Counted from the first letter of the stretch, positions 22,701-30,497 are shown. The stretch: DNA of 64,000 nt from Clostridia bacterium (GCA_017510525.1 JAFWNC010000012.1:1-64000); one strand, 5' to 3'. Program-made: numbers and translations. The notes: generated from the sequence alone by a model not told the origin.

Positions 22701-25700
22701 CGTGTATGAGAAAGCTAGAACAGATACAAAAGAGTATGGAACTACTCTTGGAACATTGCCATCTGTTTCAAGAACTGGATATACATTAGATGGTTGGTAC
22801 ACAGAAAAAACTGATGGAACTGAGGTTACAAGCTCAACTCCTGTTCCTGCTGGAAATACAACTTATTATGCTCATTGGATTAAAAATAATTACCAAAATA
22901 CAACTTCTTTAGAATATTATGAGACTTTAGCTGATGCGTTTGATGAAGTTGAAGATGGCGAAACAATAAAAGTATTAGATAGTGTAACAGAAACTGAGGC
23001 TCCTGAGTTAGCCCAGGATATATCAGCTGAGTTAGATTTAAATGGTAAGACAACTACTTTAGATGATGTTTATTTAACTAATAATGGAACTTTAAGTATT
23101 TATAGTTCTGATGGCAATGGTGTTTTACAAGGAGATGGAACAAGAGTAATAGTTAATAATGGAACTCTTAAAACGAATGATGGCTTAAATAATGTAAATG
23201 AGGTTTCATTAATTGGTACTTCTTCGTTAAACTCTTATGTAATATTAACTTCATTGGGAGCTGATACTGTTTTAAATACAAATACTAATGTTACATTTAA
23301 CACTGCTTTAGAAGAGAGTGTAGATAGATATTTAATTAATACAAATGGTACAACAACGATAAATGGAGCAAATTTAACTAATACTATAACTAATGGTGTT
23401 GGTGGTTGTAGAGGAATACATTTAAATAATGTTAATAGCAAACTTATTGTAAATTCAGGACATATTGAGACAATTAGTTGGAATATTTTCAATTTTAGAG
23501 GAAAAGGTAGCGAAAACACATATGCAGTAACAATTTCAGGTACTGATGAGGGTACAGTTATTCATTCAAGAGGTGGTTATGCTGTTTATAATGCTAATAG
23601 TGGAAATAGAGCTCAAAATGTTCTTATAAGTGGTGGAACAATGTCTACAGGTACTGGTATGGCTGCTGTTTATAATGGATTAGGAACAACAGATATTACT
23701 GGTGGTAGAATTATATCTGGTAATAGTGCATATGCTATAGAAAATTATAGTACAGGAACTGTTAATATAAGTGGTGGATATATTTATTCGTCTAATAAAA
23801 CAGCTATTTATGATAGAGGCAATACATGTAAGCTTAATGTAAGTGGTGGTACAATAATTGGAGCAAATGGTATTTACAATAATGGTTCTACCAATACTGT
23901 AAATGTTACTGGAGGTAGCATTACTGGAACAACGGGTTCTGGAATTTCAAGTCGTACAGGAACAACTACTGTTTCTGGTAGTACAACTAGTATATCAGGA
24001 ACTACTGCTGGTGTTTATGTTACAACTGGTAGTTTAGAAGTTACAGGTGGTACAATAAGTGCTTCTAATGGTAATGGTATAAAAGTTGATGATTCAGAGG
24101 GTTCTGTTACTATTGGTAGTGATGATTCGAGTGTAAGTACTGTATCTCCAAGTATTACTGGTACAACTCATGGTGTTGAAATTGTTGATGGAGCTGAGTT
24201 TAACTTCTATGATGGTGTTATTAATGGACCTGTTGATGGTTCAATAAGCGGAGATGTTGCTGATACTCCAGATGATTATGTTGTTGTTAAAACAACAGCA
24301 AATAGCGTTGAGAGCGCTAAGTTATATAAAGAATATGATATTGAGTATGACTTAGATGGTGGAACAGTTAGCTCAGCAAATCCAACTACTTATACTCAAG
24401 CTTCAAGTGCGATTACACTTAATAATCCAACTAAGACAGGCTATACATTTAGTGGATGGACAGTTGGAAAGAACTTGTTGGATTATAACGATGTAACGGA
24501 ATATGCTTTAACTCATGGAATAACAGTTGATCAGAATGATAATGTTTCTGATAGTACACCAGGAGTTGATGATAGAGGATGGTCATATGCGGCTAGAAAC
24601 TGGGGAGTATCTCTTGAAGCAGGAACATATACCTTAACATTTGATTTTTCTCAGCAATGTACTCAAGGACATAATAAAGTTGTAATCACTAAAGATGATG
24701 GAAGCTGGATTTCTGATTATATTGATATACAAAATAAAGATGAAGTTAGTTATACATTTACTCTAAATGAAGCAACTAATATAGGAATAGAAGCTAAATT
24801 ATACAATGGTGTATGTAAAGTTCAACTAGAAAAAGGTAGTGAATATACTGGCTTTGAGCCATATATTGCAACACCAAGCACAACAACAACAATCCAAGCA
24901 GGAAGCACAGGAAACAGAACTTACGTTGCAAACTGGACGGCTAATGAATATACAATTACATATGATTATAATGGGGTTAAGAATTATTTTGTTCCAAATA
25001 GTTCAGAAATTACATATAGTGGATTTACTGGTGCTACGAATGAGTGTATATATTTAGGAACATCATATAAGTATAATATGACAGATGGTGATAGAATTAG
25101 ATTTTCATGCAAAATAGAATACGAGGATTTAACTTGTGACGAATCAAAGAATTATTTCTTAAAATTCCAAGGTAGAGGAGATGTTTCTGGATGGAATACT
25201 GGTGCAATTTATGTTGAGAACATTACTGGTATAAAGGGAACAGGTGAACAAGATTATACATTTGATTGGAATTTAAGTAGTAACAATCTAACTAATAATT
25301 CGTTTACTTGGAATCTAAGAGCAGATTATTATACAGGTGGAACAATAAAAATTAGTGATGTTGTAATTACAAGAGTAACTAGAGCAAAATCAACAGTTAC
25401 ATATGGCAACACATTAGGTACTTTACCTAGTCCTGTTGAGCCTGGATATACTTTAGTTGGTTGGTACACTGAACCAACTGGTGGAACTGAGGTTACAAGC
25501 TCAACAACAGTTCCATTAAATGGAGCGACATATTATGCACATTGGTATAAAAACTTAGCTGTTGGTGATACGGTTTCTTATAGTCCAACTGGAAGTTATA
25601 ACTGGAATAAAGAATATGCAACAGGTAATCGAACAGGAACAGAAACTTTAAGTAGTGCAAGTGGCAGCAATTTTAGAGTAACATCATGGAAAGTATTAAG

Positions 25701-28700
25701 TATTGATGAAAATACTGGAGAAGTTGAATTAGTTCCTGAAAACGTGGCAAGTGGAACTGTAGAGCTACAAGGAGCTATGGGATATAACAATGGCGTTAAG
25801 TTGTTAAATGATGCTTGTAGCGCATTATATAGTGATTCAAGTGTTGGGGCGACAGCTAGAAGTATTAATGAAGAGGATTTTGTTGAAGCTGGTGGAAATG
25901 AATGGACAACTGCAAGAGATAATTATTCTAGTGGTTATGTTTCATATGGAGAACAGAAAAGTTCAGCATATTCTAACAGCAGATATTATCCTGCAATCTA
26001 TGCTTTAGAACAGGATGCAGTTATAGATGGAGATGAAAAAACAGGATATACTCAAAGTCAACAAACAGATATTATAGAGAAGACAGAGAATGGAATGACG
26101 ACAGGATTTAAACAAGCTACAACAAGTATTCAACCATACCAAACGGTTTATGAAGCAAGTGATTATGAGACTACAGCAGGATATCTAGGAACAATGTATT
26201 CAAGTATTTTATTACCAAGTGGAGGTAATACATCATATTGGGTTGCTTCGAGATGTATCAATAATGCTTCATTGTTATGTAGTTTTAGAATGTTTTATAT
26301 AAATAGTGGTTGCTGGAAAGGTTACAGTTTATATAGTTCAAGTAATGATGTTAGTAATAGTGTTCGTAGTTTATTCCCAGTAGTAACTCTAAATTCATCT
26401 TACATTGTTGCTAATAATTCAGGAGTAGGGTATACTGCAAATCAAGATAAATATACAGTTACTCTTGATAACCAAGGAGCTACAACAGCAGGAACAGAGG
26501 CAATTTACTTGAAATATAATGTAGCTAAATATTATTCAGATTCAAATACAACAACTGAGATTACTGATATAACAGTTCCAACAAAAACAGGATATGTATT
26601 TGGAGGATACTATTCAGAGCCAAATGGCCAAGGAACTCAGTATGTTGAAGATGATGGAGATATTATAAATAATTTATATTCAGTAAAAACTTATGACATG
26701 ACTTTATATGCTAAGTGGACAAGAGACGTAAGCTTATATGGAAAATATGTTGATATAGGTGTTGATATTAATAATGATGGAGACACAACAAACGACTTTA
26801 GATTATTCTTAGATGATGGGGACAACATGTACTTGATTGCAGCTGACTATATTCCAAATAGCATGACACCTGAGAGTAAAGGTGGAAATTCGGTTAATAC
26901 TGATGGAGATTATAAGGCATGCTTTACAAATGTAATAGGAGATTATACTGGTTCAGGTGATATTGTTAATAACTCTAAATTGAGTGGAACATTATCTAAG
27001 TATCATAAATGGGTAAACGCTAACCAAAGCTCTACAAATAATAATATTAAAGCAGTTGCGTACTTATTAGATACAGACGCTTGGGGAGCCAAGTTCATAA
27101 ATAATAGTAATAGTAATTACATTGATTATGTAATCGGTGGACCAACTTTAGAGATGTTTGCTGATTCATATAATGCAAAACATGCAAATGATACAGATTT
27201 TGAAACAGCAGTAAAAATGAATTATGATGAAAGCAATAATACAGGATATATGGTATCAAGAGGTTCGAATACGTTAGATACATATAATACAGGATTTAGT
27301 ACAGCAGATGACAATTTATATTTCTATAATAAGTCTAGTAAACCAGCTAATCATATATGGCTTGCATCTCCTTCTAATGGCGGCGAGTACTGCTTGATGA
27401 ATGCATCTGGCGGTGGGGGTATTTACAATGATACTTATTGGAGCATTTCTATGGGCTTCCGCCCAGTAGTTTGTTTGAAGTCTGGTGTTGATATTGATAG
27501 CATTAGTAATAATGTTGCAAGTATAGAGAAAGAACTTGAGGTTGGAGATGTTGTATCTTACAGCCCAAGCGGAACTTATACTTGGGACACAGAATATGCA
27601 ACTTCAGATACAACAGGAACAGTAACTCTAAGTAGCGCTGAAGGTGGAAGTTTTAGAGTAACTTCTTGGAGAGTATTAAGTATTGATGAAAATACTGGAG
27701 AAGTTCAATTAGTTCCTGAAAACTATGCAAGCGGAACTGTAAGACTACAAGGAGCTATGGGATATAATAATGCTGTTAAGATGCTTAATGATGCTTGTTA
27801 TAGTTTATATAGTGATTCGAGTGTTGGGGCTGTAGCTAGAAGTATTAATGAGGAAGATTTTATAGGAATCGGAGGATCAAGCTGGACGACTATAAGAAAT
27901 AATTTTACAAATTATGGTGAACAACCTTATGAATATACTACAAATAAAAATTATCCAGTAATCTATGCTCAAGAAGAAAAAGCTGTAATAGATGGAGTAG
28001 AAAGCTCTACTGGTTTAAGTAAGAGTCAACAAACAGCGTTTATTAATAGAGCAGAAGGTACATCTACAAGCTCAAATATAGGTGCAATAACAACAGCTAT
28101 ATCAATTCAGCCATATCAAACGGATTATAATACAGTTAGTTATGCTAAAACATCTGAAATACTTGGAACAACATATTCGGATATTTTGTTACCTGATGGA
28201 GATACTACTAACTATTTAGTTGCTTCACGTTATACTTATTTATATACGGATCATTCAAGTTTTGGTATACATGTTATAAATAATGGACGAATGGATGGTT
28301 TATTCTTATATAAATCAAATTCAAGTACAACTCCAAGACAATTGAATCTATTCCCAATAGTAACAATCAACTCATCAAACATAGTATCAACAGGTGGAGC
28401 TGGATTTGAAGTTCAAGCATCACCATTGATGATGAGTATGTCATTATCAAGAAGTGTTAACCTAGGAGCAATGGATAGAGGATTAACAACAGCAAGCTTG
28501 TTGTCAAACGAAAGCCCTGTAGTGGACACTATTAGCAATGTGCCCGCAGAAAATGTTGTTGAATCAGAAATAGAACAAAACACAGAAATAAACGAATCAA
28601 CAGAAGCCGAGGGAACGGAAGATACATTACCAACATATCCAATCGAAGTAAAATTCGACGAGAATGTGGAAAATGTTGAAAACGTTGAAACAAAACTGGT

Positions 28701-29286
28701 TGATGACGATGGAACAGAAACAAAAATTGATGATAAAGAAATCAAACCGGTAAAACAAAACGGAAACGAAAAATCTGGAATTACTGTAAAAATGCCAAAG
28801 AATGAAGAAACAAGAATAGATGAGGATGAAAAATACATTAAAGAATACACCTTCATTGGATGGTTCGACGAAGAATATAAAGACATGCCTTTGAAATTCT
28901 ATGTAGATTCAGACGAAGAATTACAGAAATACCTAGGATATGAAACAGAAGAAGAATACAATAAAAACTTCGAATATGACGAAGAAAAGATTTGGGAATA
29001 CTATAATGAGCGTATAGAAGAAGAATCTAAGAAACCTGAAGAGGAAAGAAAAGAAATAATTATAGCACAATACGAGCCAGAAAAAGAATACAGCTTTACA
29101 GAAAACAAAACATTATACGCAGGTTGGGTATTAACAAAAGTAACAGAAAAACCAAAAGAAGAAACGAAAAACGAAGATGACGAAGAAATCCTAGAAGATT
29201 TAAATAACCAAGAGATTATAATAAAACAAGAAGAAATGGTAATACCAGAAGAAACAGAACAAGATGAAGACGAAACAGAGAAATAA
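13720..29286 (+). CDS. Giant prepilin-like multidomain adhesin (5,188 aa)
   Basis: One uninterrupted frame of 15.6 kb, start ATG after AAAGGAGAAGG. Residues 1-39 form a prepilin-like signal: basic leader, Gly15, VSIVALVITIIVMLILAGVA, no Glu+5. A charged helical stretch follows (45-140). Ig-like domains fill about 370-1,257. A LamG/ConA-like lectin domain lies at about 1,258-1,464, followed by an Ig-like domain to 1,657. About a dozen InlB-type B-repeats (G-Y-T-x-x-G-W) run from 1,744 to 3,944, many with beta-sandwich inserts, broken by a beta-helix-like stretch at 3,061-3,537. Three lectin-like DUF6273-type domains lie near 3,946-4,233, 4,339-4,597 and 4,606-4,894. A very acidic tail with a final B-repeat-like unit ends the protein. 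No LPXTG is seen. Probably a surface adhesin anchored by the N-terminal helix; ligand unknown. Confidence 0.87.
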   Translation: MKLGNFKERLKSKNGVSIVALVITIIVMLILAGVAIGIGLNNNSGIVGRANEMKFKSELSELKKSVDEKIISRESTGLHSVGTKEIIKEALGEIDLSEKIEEKLEKILDIQDEELVYDEDVADNQGFKSYEKDWIEEVGIRAKVYGDEYNLSYSLDSNGYPYVTKATVTITSDIPLGENKIKYFLFSDKIDPTTILPNEWLNYENPITVDYASYIYTKVVDKDDNTISSKISVYQAKYEYNGHDNSDYGDDIEIADNSGEDGKVDTRGPETEVNGNGETWKNNYDIVIEKDDDNSEHDIKVIVTDEEAGVEISTTTTFYQWVTSGDKPSNNLWIEYTNSVQNPTGTGVFDLYIKIIDEIGNETVTKIKTIRIDKTAPITPNILFTLEDGSKYDVGTWTNQNINVTITGNDEHSGVEGYEYSEDGGSTWKNITEETSYIKNGKVEKGVGSFTIAYNDKVETISFRTIDNAGNESNSSAGYEIKMDKINPEYSESRGDYVRMTTEDNQAYNGSWTNQSVTAVVRFTDNNGSYPSKEKQYMVSIDNKATWTDMNYSNDEDGNLIGTFIFKNTDYSGKVYIKSIDNAGNSAEINRDLKIDKIKPDVPTVRLNLENANGTAYTAGNWTNKTVVATLTSNDTGNNPSGIKQYRYSTDNGATWRDVPTSNGVGTLEITKEVNLTYIFDVTDNAGNISNNTGNYNIKIDKTVPNNMSVSPSAGATYIIPNTGKDMAVNIKFKEGKPNDPKSVIIKESNNEKGTGSLVNYGTAYVKVTNNDSDVTYSNDGTWFHFTSGNDLDSSVKNAIKTKGTYYFHIRFMDYAGNEKYQTFGPYYVVNPEESFTVSHTPATDWTQTATVNVQFENYVTKNKKYGYATERDRADNNKVSIPNNAYSFSRQETTNGWVFIKVGDAAGNTAELTNYQITNVDNLKPQVVSMSINNVESWKRVTIKATVKDQDQTIASGCSGVRSYMFTQNPAVPASDSNDWVDANNSEGTKQINIESTGITETGAWYLFLKDAAGNISEASNNSIQVTETSIDKVAPRNLAVEAHLDDENGEIYDGSWTNHNIYVKLTGEDPNGIQTWQWYEQGAWSTRALTTTNSVGTITLNYNRNTTLRFRAIDPAGNISEEITQVIKTDYKNPTISVDPENSELVKNKNVTITIGDVYVSSGLASDNSYQYALSTSNETAPSSGWTNYTNGTANTIGTDLNGTYYLWVKQVADNATNISTTGGTKVGDYHVFGPYVFDNIPPEVIITGEATGITDGLIRYFDGNNNLGNGHSDTTTTWKDLSGNNDGTVNGAKFSSDGYATFDGVNDWVNLGQTNDLSQVTVQAEVNFNSIQSGEKCIIANCEGGGYIIELKNGAPLFAVYVNGDYRRATYNEPVVANRCYTLTGTYDGNTVRLYVDGILYAETAYSGTISNPAENTVAALGANPVGTNRTQGYYSSMNLYAARIYNRALSQAEIKQNMNADRIKPSIDSTTNHGSVNLSIVFNEDVTGLTADDFTGTNCTIGTLTGSGSRYTLSVTGILVSKTMTVALAENSYTDVAGNNGPAKSILRYRDRSGPNSTITSLAGDITKLDTVTYRIKTQDKWVYGFNTDDISVTNGTIVSLTRTSEKEYELVVSNSGTCEQTISFNENVFYDRAGNGNEAASKTITIDRDGPVASISSTNNLATSQTVTLSMSDSPAGVSQYYWGTSNPENETVTWVDYTENNVTQTVSDGGTYYFGIKDTLGNMTVVSKDFYKTTLTVNNGSSVSPAYVVTMEGNSFTLPTPTTVAGYTFSGWYTTATEGTKVGDAGASYTPTATTILQGQWTANNYDITYDLDGGAVATANPTTYTIESSDITLNNPTRTGYTFAGWTEKITNLSWHKGFVTQETGEIVDSSTYPYSYYTDLIRVRSGEKITVGGFGDYYTRTSGIRIRVYKLNGEFYSGNHVMSLNAGGDYYIRVVFYRESTEEERNGSYISVTPNNNSVTIPTGSTGNRSYTANWTANDYTVNYNYNYNEFTTTDGTSVGVARTYDPSTNIITLNGDYNSGQTHTLKWIANKTFNVGEIYTLKAEYVSGTLSTTNYQIYIALDIANNGSVLSPRIKDDYTINNLATVGTKSEDLSITETAAAGNGLRFILWRAADNTVLFDNYQMKVTVTRRLPQTVTYNTAYGQMPTPTREGYTFLGWYTAETGGDLVSSSTVMNQTDTHTLYAHWTRDDYTISYNLDGGYNVVNPTTYNVESDEITLLNPVKPGYSFTGWTGSNGDTAQTEVTISTGSTGNKSYTANWTKDNYTISYDLDGGSVASSNPSSYSVDSSVITLNNPTKEGYTFSDWTEKISNLAWYYGHISYDTGKILYNSTYPNSYFTDPIKLSAGKTYTITGYNSQNSGNYVRWRVFGLDGSYLGSKSNYNSYTPSQDCYAILMYHNSSSQSARENTVINVTPNENTVTIPTGSVGDRTYTANWTANEYTITYDYNGLKNYAHCPGSFSRSYNGGTNVLMKLGKMYVDDLELGDEIRISFDAAYTDITSVEGETAKFQLQCSGNVTSYSTELSKRIVREWTGTGTETCSITTTMTANKLTNDYFTMQIRTDNCQSGSIIITNVKVERITTQTATLTYGNTLGTLPDPSEVGYSLVGWYTDPTGGTEVTSSTPVPAANTTYYAHWTRNSYTLTYDYNGETTFKDGESSLTGYTIDWEHDFTLSGTFNIPSLGKRYLLIGSYGSDSNKSLNLEINTSNKIRVWTASSGAAGHVEYISTNSITENEDINVVLTWNASTKQISCTAIGTQTDISVSGSASMSGSTTGILKIGTEDHRGSVVFNPITAKNIRMTKTVLYNDSISLLNSERIGYTLDGWYTAAIDGTKLGANEVMPAQDTTIYAHWTANQYDLTYMSGNLLYGLEDCSDTTSWRIKYSIENKTVSVTSLGDDGNGTTSGRVYLEANKTYVFSCDTTGTWGHTSGTDTVEAYLCKDGLSTTGNFYGMNTRVYEFTPSTSGTYWLRLDVNENEKTYTFSNISVYEKARTDTKEYGTTLGTLPSVSRTGYTLDGWYTEKTDGTEVTSSTPVPAGNTTYYAHWIKNNYQNTTSLEYYETLADAFDEVEDGETIKVLDSVTETEAPELAQDISAELDLNGKTTTLDDVYLTNNGTLSIYSSDGNGVLQGDGTRVIVNNGTLKTNDGLNNVNEVSLIGTSSLNSYVILTSLGADTVLNTNTNVTFNTALEESVDRYLINTNGTTTINGANLTNTITNGVGGCRGIHLNNVNSKLIVNSGHIETISWNIFNFRGKGSENTYAVTISGTDEGTVIHSRGGYAVYNANSGNRAQNVLISGGTMSTGTGMAAVYNGLGTTDITGGRIISGNSAYAIENYSTGTVNISGGYIYSSNKTAIYDRGNTCKLNVSGGTIIGANGIYNNGSTNTVNVTGGSITGTTGSGISSRTGTTTVSGSTTSISGTTAGVYVTTGSLEVTGGTISASNGNGIKVDDSEGSVTIGSDDSSVSTVSPSITGTTHGVEIVDGAEFNFYDGVINGPVDGSISGDVADTPDDYVVVKTTANSVESAKLYKEYDIEYDLDGGTVSSANPTTYTQASSAITLNNPTKTGYTFSGWTVGKNLLDYNDVTEYALTHGITVDQNDNVSDSTPGVDDRGWSYAARNWGVSLEAGTYTLTFDFSQQCTQGHNKVVITKDDGSWISDYIDIQNKDEVSYTFTLNEATNIGIEAKLYNGVCKVQLEKGSEYTGFEPYIATPSTTTTIQAGSTGNRTYVANWTANEYTITYDYNGVKNYFVPNSSEITYSGFTGATNECIYLGTSYKYNMTDGDRIRFSCKIEYEDLTCDESKNYFLKFQGRGDVSGWNTGAIYVENITGIKGTGEQDYTFDWNLSSNNLTNNSFTWNLRADYYTGGTIKISDVVITRVTRAKSTVTYGNTLGTLPSPVEPGYTLVGWYTEPTGGTEVTSSTTVPLNGATYYAHWYKNLAVGDTVSYSPTGSYNWNKEYATGNRTGTETLSSASGSNFRVTSWKVLSIDENTGEVELVPENVASGTVELQGAMGYNNGVKLLNDACSALYSDSSVGATARSINEEDFVEAGGNEWTTARDNYSSGYVSYGEQKSSAYSNSRYYPAIYALEQDAVIDGDEKTGYTQSQQTDIIEKTENGMTTGFKQATTSIQPYQTVYEASDYETTAGYLGTMYSSILLPSGGNTSYWVASRCINNASLLCSFRMFYINSGCWKGYSLYSSSNDVSNSVRSLFPVVTLNSSYIVANNSGVGYTANQDKYTVTLDNQGATTAGTEAIYLKYNVAKYYSDSNTTTEITDITVPTKTGYVFGGYYSEPNGQGTQYVEDDGDIINNLYSVKTYDMTLYAKWTRDVSLYGKYVDIGVDINNDGDTTNDFRLFLDDGDNMYLIAADYIPNSMTPESKGGNSVNTDGDYKACFTNVIGDYTGSGDIVNNSKLSGTLSKYHKWVNANQSSTNNNIKAVAYLLDTDAWGAKFINNSNSNYIDYVIGGPTLEMFADSYNAKHANDTDFETAVKMNYDESNNTGYMVSRGSNTLDTYNTGFSTADDNLYFYNKSSKPANHIWLASPSNGGEYCLMNASGGGGIYNDTYWSISMGFRPVVCLKSGVDIDSISNNVASIEKELEVGDVVSYSPSGTYTWDTEYATSDTTGTVTLSSAEGGSFRVTSWRVLSIDENTGEVQLVPENYASGTVRLQGAMGYNNAVKMLNDACYSLYSDSSVGAVARSINEEDFIGIGGSSWTTIRNNFTNYGEQPYEYTTNKNYPVIYAQEEKAVIDGVESSTGLSKSQQTAFINRAEGTSTSSNIGAITTAISIQPYQTDYNTVSYAKTSEILGTTYSDILLPDGDTTNYLVASRYTYLYTDHSSFGIHVINNGRMDGLFLYKSNSSTTPRQLNLFPIVTINSSNIVSTGGAGFEVQASPLMMSMSLSRSVNLGAMDRGLTTASLLSNESPVVDTISNVPAENVVESEIEQNTEINESTEAEGTEDTLPTYPIEVKFDENVENVENVETKLVDDDGTETKIDDKEIKPVKQNGNEKSGITVKMPKNEETRIDEDEKYIKEYTFIGWFDEEYKDMPLKFYVDSDEELQKYLGYETEEEYNKNFEYDEEKIWEYYNERIEEESKKPEEERKEIIIAQYEPEKEYSFTENKTLYAGWVLTKVTEKPKEETKNEDDEEILEDLNNQEIIIKQEEMVIPEETEQDEDETEK

Positions 29287-29290
29287 AAAA

Positions 29291-29328
29291 ATACCAAGAA
29301 ATTTTAAAATTTCTTGGTATTTTTTTTT
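29291..29328 (+). terminator. Intrinsic terminator of the second giant gene
   Basis: A perfect palindrome with 15-base arms (ATACCAAGAAATTTT and its complement, 29291-29320) begins four bases after the stop and runs into a T-run. Confidence 0.92.
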
Positions 29329-29329
29329 C

Positions 29330-29439
29330 GTAGCGGAGCACTACAGTGCTCCATTGGGCGGTGGTGGAACACCGCCCCTACGGAAATATTTATAAATATA
29401 AATATTTCCTTGACAACAACAAACAAACGTTTTACAATA
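29330..29439 (+). promoter_or_regulatory. Duplicated repeat-plus-promoter block, copy 1
   Basis: Contains a GGAG-box palindrome (29330-29354), a GGGCGGTG / CACCGCCC hairpin ending CCTACGG (29355-29383), an AT-rich spacer, then -35 TTGACA (29411-29416) and -10 TACAAT (29434-29439), 17 bases apart. The block is nearly identical to 30388-30497. It drives the ORF6N gene. Confidence 0.75.
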
Positions 29440-29470
29440 AATAAAAAATACAGAAAAAGGATGTGAGGCT

Positions 29471-30370
29471 ATGGGAAGTGATTTAGAAATTAAAGATGTA
29501 ATTTCAAATGATGAAATAAAAAATCTTATTTATACAATTCGCGGAAAGCAAGTAATGATAGATAGTGATGTTGCAATGTTATATCATTATGAAACTAAAA
29601 GAATTAATGAAACTGTAAGAAGAAATATAGAAAGATTCCCAGAAACTTTCTGTTTTCAATTAACGGAAAAAGAGGTAGAATCTCTTATTAGTATGAGGTC
29701 GCAAATTGCGACCGCCTTAGAAAATAATAAATTTAGAAATAAAAAATACATACCGTATGTATTTACTGAACAAGGAATAGCGATGCTTTCGGGATTGTTA
29801 AAAAATGAAATTGCAGTACAGGTAAGTATAAATATTATGAATGCTTTTGTTGAAATGAGAAAGTTTTTATTAATAAATGGACAAGTATTTGAAAGACTCA
29901 CAAATGTAGAATGTAAATTATTAGAGCATGATAAAAAATTTGATAAAGTCTTTAATCAATTACAACATGAAAATGATATAAAACAAAAAATATTTTTCCA
30001 GGGACAAATATGGGATAGTTATAGCTTAATAATCGATATTATCAGAAGGGCAAATAAAAAGATAACAATTATAGATAATTATGTAGATGACAGTATTCTA
30101 AAGATGCTGGCTAAAAAGAATAAGAATGTTGAAGTCGTTATATTGACATCAGATAAAAGTAATATAGATAAATTGGATATAAATAAATTTAATAAGGAAT
30201 ATCCAGCTTTGAAAGTTGCGAAAACTAATAAGTTCCATGATAGATTTATAATTATTGATAATAAGGAGTTATATCATTGTGGGGCATCAATAAAAGATTT
30301 AGGTAAAAAGTGTTTTGCAATTAATAAGATAGAGGATATAGGAATTATAGATAAACTAATAAAAGAATAA
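29471..30370 (+). CDS. ORF6N-domain protein with C-terminal PLD-like domain
   Basis: A 299-residue protein. Residues about 10-100 match the ORF6N domain of phage antirepressor-like proteins (YTIRGKQVMIDSDVAMLYHY, RFPETFCFQLTEKE, YVFTEQGIAMLSGLL). A helical linker follows at about 110-170. The C-terminus (about 180-299) resembles a single phospholipase-D-like half: ITIIDNYVDDSIL and FHDRFIIIDNKELYHCGAS, where an H-x-R replaces the classic H-x-K. ORF6N proteins are DNA-binding regulators in phages and accessory regions, and this two-domain form is seen in Firmicutes. It shares a duplicated promoter block with the KilA-N gene that follows, so the two are probably co-regulated. Its target is unknown. 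Confidence 0.8.
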   Translation: MGSDLEIKDVISNDEIKNLIYTIRGKQVMIDSDVAMLYHYETKRINETVRRNIERFPETFCFQLTEKEVESLISMRSQIATALENNKFRNKKYIPYVFTEQGIAMLSGLLKNEIAVQVSINIMNAFVEMRKFLLINGQVFERLTNVECKLLEHDKKFDKVFNQLQHENDIKQKIFFQGQIWDSYSLIIDIIRRANKKITIIDNYVDDSILKMLAKKNKNVEVVILTSDKSNIDKLDINKFNKEYPALKVAKTNKFHDRFIIIDNKELYHCGASIKDLGKKCFAINKIEDIGIIDKLIKE

Positions 30371-30387
30371 TTTATTGATTACAAACT

Positions 30388-30497
30388 GTAGCGGAGCACT
30401 ACAGTGCTCCATTGGGCGGTGGTGGAACACCGCCCCTACGGAAAATATTTATAAATATAAATATTTTCTTGACAATAACAAACAAACGTTTTATAAT
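30388..30497 (+). promoter_or_regulatory. Duplicated repeat-plus-promoter block, copy 2
   Basis: Same order of elements as 29330-29439, with -35 TTGACA (30469-30474) and -10 TATAAT (30492-30497), 17 bases apart. It begins about 18 bases after the ORF6N stop and drives the KilA-N gene. Its -10 box is the consensus, so it may be the stronger copy. Confidence 0.8.

Noticed and set aside
17490..25550. Repeated DNA in the second giant gene as a CRISPR array
   Set aside because: The repeats are protein-level, variable in length and in frame; there are no regular short spacers. No CRISPR array is visible anywhere in the window.
28413..28886. Minus-strand frame of 157 codons opposite the end of the second giant gene
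   Set aside because: Its Ser/Phe/Val-rich protein is the mirror of the acidic Glu/Lys/Asn-rich tail coded on the plus strand. No RBS or motif.
28405..29286. Sortase (LPXTG) anchor at the end of the second giant protein
   Set aside because: No LPXTG-like motif, hydrophobic helix or basic tail; the protein ends in an acidic run.
29001..29297. Minus-strand frame of 98 codons at the end of the second giant gene
   Set aside because: Antisense of the acidic tail; composition is an artefact of GAA/GAT-rich coding.
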